64,000 nt of DNA from the NCBI RefSeq assembly GCF_013426205.1, contig NC_089424.1:3534001-3598000 (forward strand), given 5' to 3'. Under the pieces are notes generated by a model. That model searched no databases and had not been told where the DNA came from. It saw only the letters and a program-made list of their open reading frames with translations. Each line of letters opens with the position of its first letter. The stretch's first letter is position 1. The DNA is from Metarhizium brunneum. Taxonomy: Eukaryota > Ascomycota > Sordariomycetes > Hypocreales > Clavicipitaceae. This document shows, piece after piece, positions 34,272-43,814 of this stretch. Made by a program: the position numbers and the translations under genes.

Positions 34272-34926
34272 TTATGCAGCCTCTCCCTGCTCCCTATCAT
34301 CTTCATCCCCGGCGAGCTCAATCGACTCGGCTGCATTGGCCAGACCGCTCTCCTCGTTGTTGTTTTCAAGCATGCCGGCAGACTCTAGGAAATACTCGGC
34401 AACCTCCCGCTTATCGTTGAAATTGGCCAGGTCCAGCGGGACGTAATTTCTCTCATTTGCCAAGGCTGGCGAGGCACCATGGTCCATTAGAAGTTTGACG
34501 GTATCAAGATGGCCGCCAAGAGCTGCCCAGTGCAGGCCAGTGTTTCCGTGCTCATTAGCTTCATCAATGAACGCCTGCTTTTCTTCCTTTGGCCTGCCAT
34601 CAAAGCAACGAAGCAATTCCCGTACAGTCTCTGGGGGGGCCACAGTTAGCGTTTCGTAATGCAAATTACCGAGCAATTCTGAAACCTGGTCGCCAAGTCG
34701 GGGTTTTTCCTTCATTTCACTTCGACATACCCAGGTGGCCATTCCCAGTTGCCATATGCAAGGCTGTTGATTTGCCTTCATCCTTGGCCGCGATCAGGAT
34801 CTCGGCATGTGACACCTTCTCTCGCTCTGCTAGGGCGGCAAGAGACTCCTTCAGTTCATCGTTTTCTCCAACTCGAGCGAGGTAAATGAGATCATCGATC
34901 TCATCCTCCGATAGTGTCGGTGCCAT
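34272..34926 (-). CDS. YAR1: ankyrin-repeat protein, YAR1-like ribosome assembly chaperone
   Basis: Two exons (34926-34731 and 34630-34272) give 184 residues. The sequence begins with an acidic helix (LSEDEIDDLIYLARVG), followed by ankyrin repeats: KSTALHMATGNGHLETVRELL across the splice, NTGLHWAALGGHLDTVKLLM, then YVPLDLANFNDKREVAEYFL. It ends in an acidic tail. Size, order and the acidic C-terminus match the yeast Yar1 family, which escorts ribosomal protein Rps3 into the 40S precursor and protects it from aggregation. The intron has donor GTATGT and branch GCTAAC. Other small ankyrin proteins share the repeat, so the orthology is likely rather than certain. Confidence 0.78.
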
Positions 34927-35192
34927 GGTCAATTGTGCTGGATCAACAGACGTGCGAAAAGTTTCACAAAATTTTGTTTTCGGTGAGGGGACTGTGTGGT
35001 TTTGCAGCCCCGCAGTTTTCGCACCGTAGGACCCAGTCCAGCCAGTGATCCCGCAGCGCTGAGGAGCTTTTGCTCCAGGGTAGGAACCGGACACTGCACA
35101 GTGCACGCTCTTCCAGGTCAACATCAAAAAGGCCAAAAGGGCCAGGTATTCCGAAACTAAAACCGCTTGGTTCAACGGCTGTTACTAGTGCG

Positions 35193-36839
35193 CTACCAAG
35201 TATTCATCTCAATCTGGATTTGCGTATCAAGCCAACTGTCTAGGTTCCCTGAGTCATCCAAGAGCTGTATTTCTGCCTTGTATCCCAGCACTTGCATATA
35301 CTGTAGCTCCCGCCTCAGCGATCCAATGGTGACGCCGTCCTCCGTTTCAAACGCTTTGAGTGTGTCAACAATCATTTTTCGATCTCTAAGTGTGAGGGCC
35401 ACGGCTGCACTTTGGGCTGTGAATGAGGTGAGGGCTGGTGTGCTGCTCGATGTCGGAGGGGGCTGACTGCTGCCACTATTGGAGGTCTGTAGAACTCTGT
35501 CCATGGCTGCCAAGTGACTTGATCTGATGCCTAACCAGCTGAAGGATGGGTTGTCAACAGTTGAGTCCGTCAGGATATTACCCGATCCATGAAGATAGCA
35601 GTGGAAGATTTTGAGGCCATCTGGATCAAAGTCTGTCAAAACAAAGATGGGTATGTCAGGCTGCTGCCTCCCCAACAAGTGCAGAAACGACCGGGTAATC
35701 ATGTCTGGATACCCTTTGGCCTACGACAATTAGTCATTTCCAATTTTGGACTGTTGGCGGTGTGTTGGGTCAGGCACTGACTGTTACTAGCAGTCCATTG
35801 CCACTGGTAGACGTTTCCCAGTAGAGCGTCGATGCGAGGGATCTGAACGTTGCCTAATTGCAGTCAGTGTCTTGGGCGTAGAATGGGGATTTTATAAGTC
35901 ATGACATACATCCTTTTCAATGACAAGAACCCACCGAAGTGACCCAACATCAATACTCTGAATAGATCGGGAAGTTGGAATTACAACACCCTGTCGCTGT
36001 TAGAGCAAGGCGAACCGACGCTGAGGATAAAAGTACCGTGTCGCTTGATGATGCATCTAATTCGCCACCATCGATCAGGCGGATCCTCAGCGGTCCTGCC
36101 ATGATGCCCTTGGCTGAAGCGACCTGCTACAGTTTCAGTCTCCCTGTGTGCAGTGATTTGCCCGTACTAACAATATTCAAGTCATCACGGTCTAGTTCGA
36201 GTGTCGTGGCTACATCATCGACTAACTCGTCGACCACCCGCTGCGTTCCAAACAGCTCCTGATGTTGATAGAAGATGTTGCTTGTTATTCGGCATTAGCA
36301 TTTACGCAATGGCTTTGTAGTTTCGGCACGAACCGCTTGGTCAGTACTGTGCCTGAAACGAGGGCATCATGGGATAACTGCAGAATCAAGAGGACACGAG
36401 CTAGCAAGGATGAGTCGTGAGCCAACCACATTTTATTTCAGAGAGTTTGGATACCAAATCGCTGTGCTTCCTGAGCTGAGCGACCAGGGAACTGGATCTG
36501 CCTCAGAGCCACATGGCTTTGACGACGGCGTAGACTTCTGCGAGACGCGAGTGCAATACTCATTGGTTCATTATGGAGCAGGTTGTTAATGGCGGACTCG
36601 AAAATGCTTTCAATCCGTGATATCGCCGCGCCGGCATAATTCAAATGCTCCGTCGGGATGGAGCCAACGTGGCTCGCTTGGTGACCGTTGGATGTCATCG
36701 AAGGTGCATACGCAACCGGCACGCAGCCGTCTTGCAGGCAGGTAGAAACGGTAAAGATCAACTTGATGTTGCCTGTGCTTGTTCCAAGATGGGACGGAAT
36801 GCGAACTGCGCCTCTGAAAAGTGGCCTGATTTTCGTCAT
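35193..36839 (-). CDS. SPO11: SPO11-like meiotic topoisomerase VI A homologue
   Basis: Seven exons (36839-36455, 36400-36334, 36280-36172, 36123-36037, 35990-35910, 35853-35782, 35720-35193) give 442 residues with consistent phases. Spo11 makes the programmed DNA double-strand breaks that start meiotic recombination. The 5Y-CAP domain shows LTKRNIFYQHQELFG, with the catalytic Tyr at about residue 155. The Toprim domain has the metal-binding Glu in WVLVIEKD (about 241) and the DxD motif in VLTDFDPDGLKIF (Asp about 297 and 299). GLLVTAKGYPDMITR is the conserved segment before the last strand. All catalytic residues are present, so the gene looks functional and a sexual cycle is plausible. The extreme N-terminus is uncertain; a later Met (MTSNGHQ...) could be used. 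The seventh-exon donor upstream is GTCAGT. Confidence 0.9.
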
Positions 36840-37142
36840 CTGCTGGTGCGGATTAAGAATTAGCTTTCAGATGTCGCAAGTTGCAACAAGACAAGGGGCA
36901 GTCGCGATGGCGCTTTATAGCGGCAGCACGGGAGGCGGAACCCCAGGAAGCCGCGACGGCCCCGCACATTAATTTACAACGTACTACCAAGGCAGCCATC
37001 GGTGCTTGTTCGAGGACCGTCCTTAATTTTGTCCTCGTCTCCTCGCATCTCCGGGCTCGAGAGGCAAACCCTCCACAGCATTGAATCTCACGATTCCCCC
37101 CGCCCCAGGAACCCGCTCCCTGCTTCCCAGTGCAAAGCCAAC
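36840..37142. promoter_or_regulatory. 303-bp divergent promoter between SPO11 and ERG7
   Basis: This is the whole interval between the proposed start codons of SPO11 (-) and the oxidosqualene cyclase (+). Both promoters must lie here or inside the flanking leaders. I could not identify a specific sterol-response or meiotic element by eye. Confidence 0.6.
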
Positions 37143-39503
37143 ATGGCCACCGCATCAGGTCGAGACATTGGGTCCGCCAAGTCGCGCAAGAGGACCAGCG
37201 ACTCAGAGCTTGGGTTTCCAGAGAAGCCCAAGATTGAGGCCAAGACGGACCCAACACGATGGCGAATCAAGGATGATGACAGCCGCCACACGTGGCATTA
37301 CTTGACCACCAAAAAGGCTGCTGAAGAATGGCCGCAGAGCTACGCAGAGAAGTACTATTTGGGCTTGCCCCTGGTAAGAGCTGCTAGACTCTCTACTAGT
37401 GTTCTCCCGAGACATGACATTGAGCTGACAACTAATGCCACAGGACTTGCCAGCACTTCCAAAGCCCGAAACGCCTCTGGACTCTGCCAAGAATGCGCTC
37501 GAATTCTTCCAAAAGCTCCAGCTGCCATCAGGCCACTGGGGGTGCGAATATGGCGGACCAATGTTCCTCCTGGCTGGTATTGTTGTGGCTTGGTACGTCA
37601 CCAAGACGCCGATTCCGTCGGCATACGCGACTGCCATAAAGGACTACCTCGCGGCACGAGCCCACCCTGAGGACGGCGGCTGGGGACTACACATTGAAGG
37701 TGAAAGCACCGTATTCGGCATCACGCTCAACTACACAGTGTTGCGCTTGGTGGGCGTCGACCCCGAGGACCCTCTCATGGTGAAGGCTCGAGGTACCTTG
37801 CACAAGCTTGGAGGAGCTGTCAACTCACCACACTGGGGTAAGTTCTGGTTGGCAACTTTGGGTGTGGTAAGCTGGGACATTGTCAATCCTGTCCCGCCCG
37901 AGATTTGGCTGCTTCCAGATTGGGTGCCCATTGCACCATGGAGATGGTGGATTCATATCCGAATGGTTTTCCTGCCAATGGGATACATCTACTCAAAGAG
38001 ATGGAGCTGTGAGGAGACGGATGTAATCCGTGGTTTGAAGGAGGAGTTGTTTACGCAGCCCCATGCCGAAATTAACTGGGCTGCGCACCGAAACAGCATT
38101 GCACCTGGTGACAACTACCACCCAAAATCGTCTCTGCTCAACACTATGAATTGGTTCATTGTCAATGTCTGGAACCCATACCTGCGTCCCAACTTCATCA
38201 AGGAGCGAGCCGAACAGTGGGTTAGCCAGCAGGTAGACATGGAAGATGCCAACACGGGATACGCCGATCTTGCGCCTGTAAACGCGCCTATGAACACGAT
38301 TGTATGCTATATTCGAGATGGGCCTGATGCTTTCAGCACAAAACGACATATTGAACGCTTGGATGAGTATCTGTGGGTCAAGGATGAGGGCATGCTCTGC
38401 AACGGCACCAACGGCGTCCAATGCTGGGATACCGCCTTTTTGATCCAGGGCGTCTTTGAGGCGGGCCTGCAAAATGACGAGCGATGGCGCCCAATGTTAA
38501 CCGGCGCCCTCGAGTATTTGGAACGTCAACAGATACGCGAAAACTGCGTCGATCAAGAGAAATGCTATCGACAACCACGGAAGGGAGGCTGGCCCTTTAG
38601 CAACAGAGACCAAGGCTATGGTGTCAGTGATTGTATTTCCGAGGCCTTGAAAGCCATTATCCTGCTTCAAAAAGTCGGCGGATTCCCAGCAGTGCTGGAA
38701 GACCAGCGCATTTTTGACGCAGTCGACACGCTGTTGCTGTACCAGAATGACAATGGGGCTTTATCATCGTATGAGGCCCGACGAGCCGGCGAGTACATGG
38801 AAATGTTCAATGCTGCCGAGGTGTTTGGCAGGATCATGATCGAGTATGACTATCCCGAATGCACTACAGCGTGCGTCACTGCGCTTTCATTGTTCAGTAA
38901 GCATTGGCCAGATTACCGAAGCAAAGAAATCAAAATTTTCATCAACAGGGCAACCAACTGGATCAAAACAAATCAGCGTGTTGACGGTAGCTGGTATGGT
39001 AGCTGGGGCATCTGCTTCACCTATGCAACCATGTTTGCACTGGAAAGCATGGCCAGTATTGGCGAGACATACTCTAATAGCAAGATTTCTCGGCGCGGCT
39101 GCGACTTTCTTATTTCCAAACAGAGAGAGGATGGCGGCTGGTCTGAAAGCTACAAGGTGCGTAACAAGCGGCTCAACCATGGAAAAAGTGTAATGCTGAC
39201 TGCGGATAGGCTTGCGAAACGATGGAGTACCATGAACACCCCATGGGTTCCTTGGTGGTCCAAACTGCATTCGCGTTGATTGGCTTACTTGAAGCTGATT
39301 ACCCTCATATCGAGCCATTAAAGAAGGGCATCAAATTGCTCATGGAACGACAGCAAGAAAACGGGGAATGGCTCCAGGAAGCCATCGAGGGCGTTTTCAA
39401 CAAGTCATGCATGATTTCGTACCCCAACTACAAGTTTACGTTTACGCTGAAGGCGTTGGGATTGTTTGCGAAAAAATATCCTGACGTTAAGGTGGAATTA
39501 TAA
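37143..39503 (+). CDS. ERG7: oxidosqualene cyclase, probable lanosterol synthase
   Basis: Three exons (37143-37373, 37444-39156, 39210-39503) give 745 residues, the full family length. The enzyme cyclises 2,3-oxidosqualene, normally to lanosterol, the first sterol of the ergosterol pathway, at the ER/lipid-droplet membrane. QW repeats are visible (QLPSGHWGCEYGG, EDGGWGLHIEG, KGGWPFSNRDQGYG, QRVDGSWYGSWG, QREDGGWSES, QENGEWLQEA). The proton-donating Asp is at about residue 473 in VSDCISEALK, so the motif reads DCISE rather than the common DCTAE. Near the C-terminus, residues from about 712 read NKSCMISYPNYKF, the segment reported to separate lanosterol synthases from protostadienol (fusidane) synthases, here of the lanosterol type. 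No fusidane-type tailoring genes adjoin it. I favour ERG7; many fungi also carry a second paralogue, which cannot be excluded. Confidence 0.9.
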
Positions 39504-39903
39504 TGGCTGGCTCAGAAAACTAGCTACTTAATGCGATAATATTAATACGAATACTCTGTCAAGTCCTGTTTGGGTTTGGACTAGCATTCTGAGTGTTTGT
39601 GCCAGGCGATGACAGACCCACACCGACTACTTAGTACCTAGCTTCAAGACTAGCAGGTGCTTTACCCAATTGAACATTAAAGACTCCGTACTATGCCATG
39701 TGTGAACATTTGAAGTAGTGCTGGTTTAGAACTTTAGAAGTTAGCACCTGTCGCCCCACTCTTTTCGCCCTACACACCCCTCCACTTTGTGGCAAGGCTC
39801 GTAGAGTGCCTTAGCTGTATATAGGCAAACGCAACCACGATCAATCATCCTTGTCTTGAACTGTCTTCCACATCACTACATAAAATGTACCCTTACATTT
39901 AAT

Positions 39904-39956
<53 letters not shown>

Positions 39957-39973
39957 GTACCAGCACCGTCACG
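39504..39973. other. spacer and leader of the SGT1 gene
   Basis: No gene is seen. It contains a TACGGAGTA-type motif in reverse (ACTCCGTACT) near 39683-39692, a TATA-like element near 39818-39826, and the CT microsatellite listed separately. Confidence 0.6.
39909..39955. repeat. CT dinucleotide microsatellite
   Basis: A perfect (TC)n tract of 47 bases, about 23 units, ends 18 bases before the ATG of the SGT1-like gene. It is therefore probably within the transcribed leader or core promoter. Confidence 0.95.
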
Positions 39974-41428
39974 ATGTCACACATCACCCAGGCCAACCAA
40001 GGCCTGGCTGCAGCCGAAGCCCAAAACTGGGATGAGGCCATCACCAAGCTCTCCAAAGCTCTCCAAAGCTCTACCAACCCAGCATGGCTCCTCGCGCGGT
40101 CCAAAGCTCTCGTCAACGTCAAACGCTATGAGGAAGCCCTCGACGACGCCAACCTTGCCTTCCACAAATCTTATGAGCGAAATAAGCGAGACTTGATGAT
40201 TGACGCCCACTACCGTCGAGCAGTCGCCTACTTCCGCCTGGGGCAGTACGCCAATGCCGACTGCTGTGCCATCTATGCCATGCGTCTGGTTAAGGGCCAT
40301 GCGGCACTGGAAAAGGAAGATGTCAGGGCCGCTAATTCTGACCACGACGGGTTCTGGAAACCAACTGCCGCGGACGCAATGGCGGAAGCTCGCGAGGACC
40401 CCTTCAACCAGACTAAGCCGGAGGGAGCAATGTCTGCTCAACCGGCACATGTCGGTGACTGGCGGCGAGCAAGCACCCTTCGTATTCAGGCCCTCGCTGC
40501 CATGAAGAAGTTGCCTGCTGATGACGAGGCCCGGCAGGCGACGGCCCCTTTGGTGCCAGAGCGCAAGGAGCTTGCTGCTTTGAAGGCGGACGACAAGGAC
40601 ATGGAGGGCACCACGAAGAATGATGTTGCAGCACAGAAACCCGCCATCCCTAGCGATGCCCCTCTTCGTTTGCAGGACTTTCAAACCAACACCGCCATGT
40701 CCGTGTCCATCTTCAGCAAAGGCGTCGACAAGGAGAAGCTTCAGGTCAAGTTTCTCCCAGAGTCTGTCCACTTAAACCCTCTCGTCTACCCTAACGGCGA
40801 TGAGAAGGAATTTCTGCTCGAAACTTTTGCCGAAATCGAGCCATCTAGCTCGGGGTACACCGTCACCCCCAGCAAAGTCGAGCTACGCCTAGTCAAAAAG
40901 TTGCCGGGAAAGTGGTCACGAGTCACGAAGGAGTCGCCAGGGACCAAGGAAGCTACAGAAAAGGACGAGGAGTATGTTGTACTTGTTTCCCCCCGTACCG
41001 CTTCCCCGTGAACATGAAGGCTAAATTGGACAACGAGTAGGTCACAAGCCCTCAAAGACGCCAGACGGCGAGCCATGGACGAGGCAGATGCCAAGACCAA
41101 GGATGAGAAACCTACAGCGGCAACTACCCAACCTGAAGCCAGCAAGGTCAAGGCCACGACTGATTCTGGCCCCGCCTATCCGTCTTCGTCTCGCACTGGT
41201 CCCAAGAATTGGGACAAGATCGGAGCAGATGAAGATGAGGAAGAAGAGACTGGCCCGAATGACTTCTTCAAGAAGCTGTTCAAGGGTGCGACTCCAGACC
41301 AGCAGAGGGCCATGACGAAGAGCTTCGTTGAGAGCAACGGCACGAGTTTAAGTACGGACTGGAGTGATGTCGGGAGCCGGACGGTGGAGACGATTGCTCC
41401 AGAGGGGGTTGAGGCAAAGAAGTGGTAA
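39974..41428 (+). CDS. SGT1: SGT1-like co-chaperone (TPR-CS-SGS)
   Basis: Two exons (39974-40971 and 41041-41428) give 461 residues. SGT1 links Hsp90 to SCF ubiquitin ligases and kinetochore assembly in the cytosol and nucleus. The N-terminal third is a TPR domain (AAEAQNWDEAITKLSKALQ, AHYRRAVAYFRLGQYANAD). The middle holds a CS/p23-like domain: MSVSIFSKGVDKEKLQVKF, then LETFAEIEPSSSGYTVTPSK and VELRLVKKLPGKWSRV. The end is the SGS domain, with KNWDKIGADED and FFKKLFKGATPDQQRAMTKSF, finishing with SDVGSRTVE. All three modules are in canonical order. A small in-frame duplication (KLSKAL region, about 40045-40072) lies in the first TPR. The start directly follows the CT repeat. Confidence 0.94.
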
Positions 41429-41886
41429 TTGAAAAGGAGCAGAAATATGGGAGACAATATGGGGGGAACACGATGAAAAAAAAGAAAGAAAAGCAATGGC
41501 GAGGGCGTAGATTGTTGGAGTACCGGTAATTGCTTGGCTTCACAATTTAGGTAGTCTATGGGTTGTGATGCCGATCACATGCACGTAATATCATTCTCGT
41601 TGTCCGCCAGCCTCCGCCTTTCCGTCTTTTACCTAAAAGACACCTAGAACGGACTTGCTTGAGAGAGAATGGACTGGTTTTTGTTTTTTACAGCAGGGGC
41701 TCTATTTATTATCTTGGCGTATAAATGCTATTGTTCTACGTATGCATGTTTCTATACTGACCTTTCGTCTGGGATCTATATCGAACTTTGTCCTCACACT
41801 ACATCTACACAGCAATGACAGCTATTTCTGCCCGTATACACCCACGACCCCCGTCTTCCCGACGGTAAAGGGGCCATTGGAAAGCC
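41429..41886. other. gene-free spacer between convergent genes
   Basis: This is the shared 3' flank of SGT1 (+) and the dioxygenase gene (-). It has A-rich and T-rich runs consistent with two transcript ends and no coding signal. Confidence 0.65.
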
Positions 41887-43416
41887 TCAGCACGGCCCGT
41901 CAACCTCCCTCACCCTCCTCACCACGTCCTGCCACCACGCACTGCGGCGCAGCTCCCCTTGGGCCCGGTCGCCACTCCACTCCTCGCTGGTGCCCCTGTA
42001 CATCTCGGCCTGGCCCTCGGGGATATACACGGCCCTGCTCAAAAAGTCCTCCTTGGCGATGTAGGCGCCGCGCAGCCAGCGCGACCCGCCGCGGCCGGCG
42101 TCAAACGCCGTCCGGCCGTGCATGGTGCGCAGGTTGTCGAAGAGCACGCACTCGCCCGGCTCCATCTTGTAGCTGTGCACGGCGGCGGCGTCGTTGACCA
42201 GGCCCTCGAACAGCCGGGCGGCCTCGATCCAGCCCGTGATGTCCTGCCCCGCGTTGCCTTCGGCGTGGCCGTCCGTGTAGCCGCCCTGGAACGGCGGCGA
42301 CCAGTACACGCCCGCGAAGCCGCCGTCGCCGCCGACGTCCACGACGGGCCGGTCGGCGTGGTAGAAGTGCCCGTGCTTGTCGTACTGGTAGGGCACCCTG
42401 TGCTGCGCCAGGCTGGCCATCTTGCTGCCGCTGCCAGCGACAAAGGGCCACAGGAGGCGGCCGACGCGCTCGCCGTCGCTGAAGAGCGACTCGCCGCCCG
42501 AGCACGAGTTCTCCATGCAGTGCAGGACCTGGATCATGGGCGGCGGCTGCAGGTAGCACAGGTCCTGGTGCAGGCCGAGGTAGCCGCTCGTGTAGGCGAC
42601 GTTTTCGGCGTTGGGCTTGGCGCGCACGTCAAAGGTGCGGCCGTAGAAGGTCTCGCGGATGTTGGCGATGCGCGTCGTGACGTGCACGACGGACGCCTCG
42701 TCGCGCGGCACGTTCTTCAGGTAGACGATGCCCAGGCGGCAGACGTCGATGACGGCGTCCCAGAAGCGGCTGCCGCCTTGCATGAACTCGGCGTAGTCTA
42801 TCTTGCGGACGTGCTTGCTCAGGGTGGCGGCGTCCCAGTACTGGACGCCCGTGCGGCGGAGGATGCTGTTCTTCGAGGCTGGGCTGGACGAGGTTCGCTT
42901 GAGAGAGGAGCCGAGCTGGTGCCAGGGGAGGATCATCTCGTGGCCTGGGAATCGGGGGATGTCGTTGGAGAAGCTGATGGCTAGGCCCGAGTCGGTCGGC
43001 CGGACGGACGAAATGCCCACGTTGGGGGGGATCTCGATGCTCGCAAAGCTCTTCTGTCCGGACGAGGGGTCCTTGCAGGCCGAGCAGGTGCAGCTATCTC
43101 GGAGGGTAGCGGGCCTGAGTGCCCTCGGCGCCGCGTCAGGTCCATCTTGGATGAAGAGGAGCTCGTCTGTCCAGGAGATTGTGACGGGATCGGAGGCTGC
43201 AGGGTCGTAGATGAGCTGGGGTGCGCCCTGGGGGATTTCGTATTTGGGCCAGTACTTGGACGGCGAGGGAGCGGTGGCGTGGGTGACTTGGCCGGAAGGC
43301 AAGTTGAGTTTCTTGCTGCGTGAGCATGTATTGTGGATGTTGCGGAGGGGTCGAGCTGAGAGTCGCGAGAGAGGTGAGTTTTTGGTGCCGCGGATGGCGG
43401 CTCGTGGTGCCAGCAT
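41887..43416 (-). CDS. gamma-butyrobetaine hydroxylase-like 2-oxoglutarate dioxygenase
   Basis: This single-exon gene encodes 509 residues. The family (TauD/BBOX, PF02668 with the DUF971-like N-domain) hydroxylates trimethylated amino acid derivatives, typically the last step or the trimethyllysine step of carnitine synthesis. The N-terminus is rich in Arg and Ser with no acids (MLAPRAAIRG... to about residue 38), a probable mitochondrial presequence. The N-domain has the zinc-type cluster LRDSCTCSACKDP (Cys109, 111, 114). The Fe(II) site is HQD (His283, Asp285) in GYLGLHQDLCYL, with distal His433 in TMHGRTAFD; Arg446 or 449 should bind 2-oxoglutarate. The C-terminal half is very GC-rich at third positions. 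The start at 43416 is the first ATG. BBOX versus trimethyllysine dioxygenase cannot be separated by eye. Confidence 0.87.
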   Translation of the reverse strand: MLAPRAAIRGTKNSPLSRLSARPLRNIHNTCSRSKKLNLPSGQVTHATAPSPSKYWPKYEIPQGAPQLIYDPAASDPVTISWTDELLFIQDGPDAAPRALRPATLRDSCTCSACKDPSSGQKSFASIEIPPNVGISSVRPTDSGLAISFSNDIPRFPGHEMILPWHQLGSSLKRTSSSPASKNSILRRTGVQYWDAATLSKHVRKIDYAEFMQGGSRFWDAVIDVCRLGIVYLKNVPRDEASVVHVTTRIANIRETFYGRTFDVRAKPNAENVAYTSGYLGLHQDLCYLQPPPMIQVLHCMENSCSGGESLFSDGERVGRLLWPFVAGSGSKMASLAQHRVPYQYDKHGHFYHADRPVVDVGGDGGFAGVYWSPPFQGGYTDGHAEGNAGQDITGWIEAARLFEGLVNDAAAVHSYKMEPGECVLFDNLRTMHGRTAFDAGRGGSRWLRGAYIAKEDFLSRAVYIPEGQAEMYRGTSEEWSGDRAQGELRRSAWWQDVVRRVREVDGPC

Positions 43417-43814
43417 ATCCAATTGGCCGTTTTCCGTCGAGGTTACCAGGCAGAATGTATTGGTGGTGCTGTTTGAGCTCTGCAGCTCTATCAGATGGGG
43501 GACTAAGAAGAGCCAGAAAGGTGGGCAGATGGCTCAGTTCCTCTGCCGATATTTTGCGCATCTTGGCCATCTTGTACTTTTGTCGCCATGCCCTCCATCC
43601 GGACCTCGGCGCATCGCTGCCCCAAGGCCGGCAGACTGGAGCTCGGGGATGTGGAGGCAGGCGCCAGAGTGGGGGAGCAGGGAAGGTTGAGGAAGCCGCC
43701 AAACGCTCGCGACTCGCACGTGAACCATCATGCCACTTTGCCGCACATCAAATGTTGCCTTGGCATGCTTTGCCTGCCCATTTTACATTGTTTGTATTGT
43801 TACATATTCACATG
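43417..43814. other. spacer between the dioxygenase and SEN2 genes
   Basis: Promoter of the dioxygenase gene and 3' flank of SEN2, both on the minus strand. No gene is seen. Confidence 0.6.

Noticed and set aside
36840..41428. fusidane (helvolic-acid-type) biosynthetic cluster around the oxidosqualene cyclase
   Set aside because: The cyclase has the lanosterol-type NKSC segment, and the neighbours are SPO11 and SGT1; no P450, acyltransferase or short-chain dehydrogenase genes adjoin it.
41959..42984. 341-codon plus-strand frame
   Set aside because: It is antisense to the dioxygenase gene, which has intact iron ligands; the product is low-complexity.
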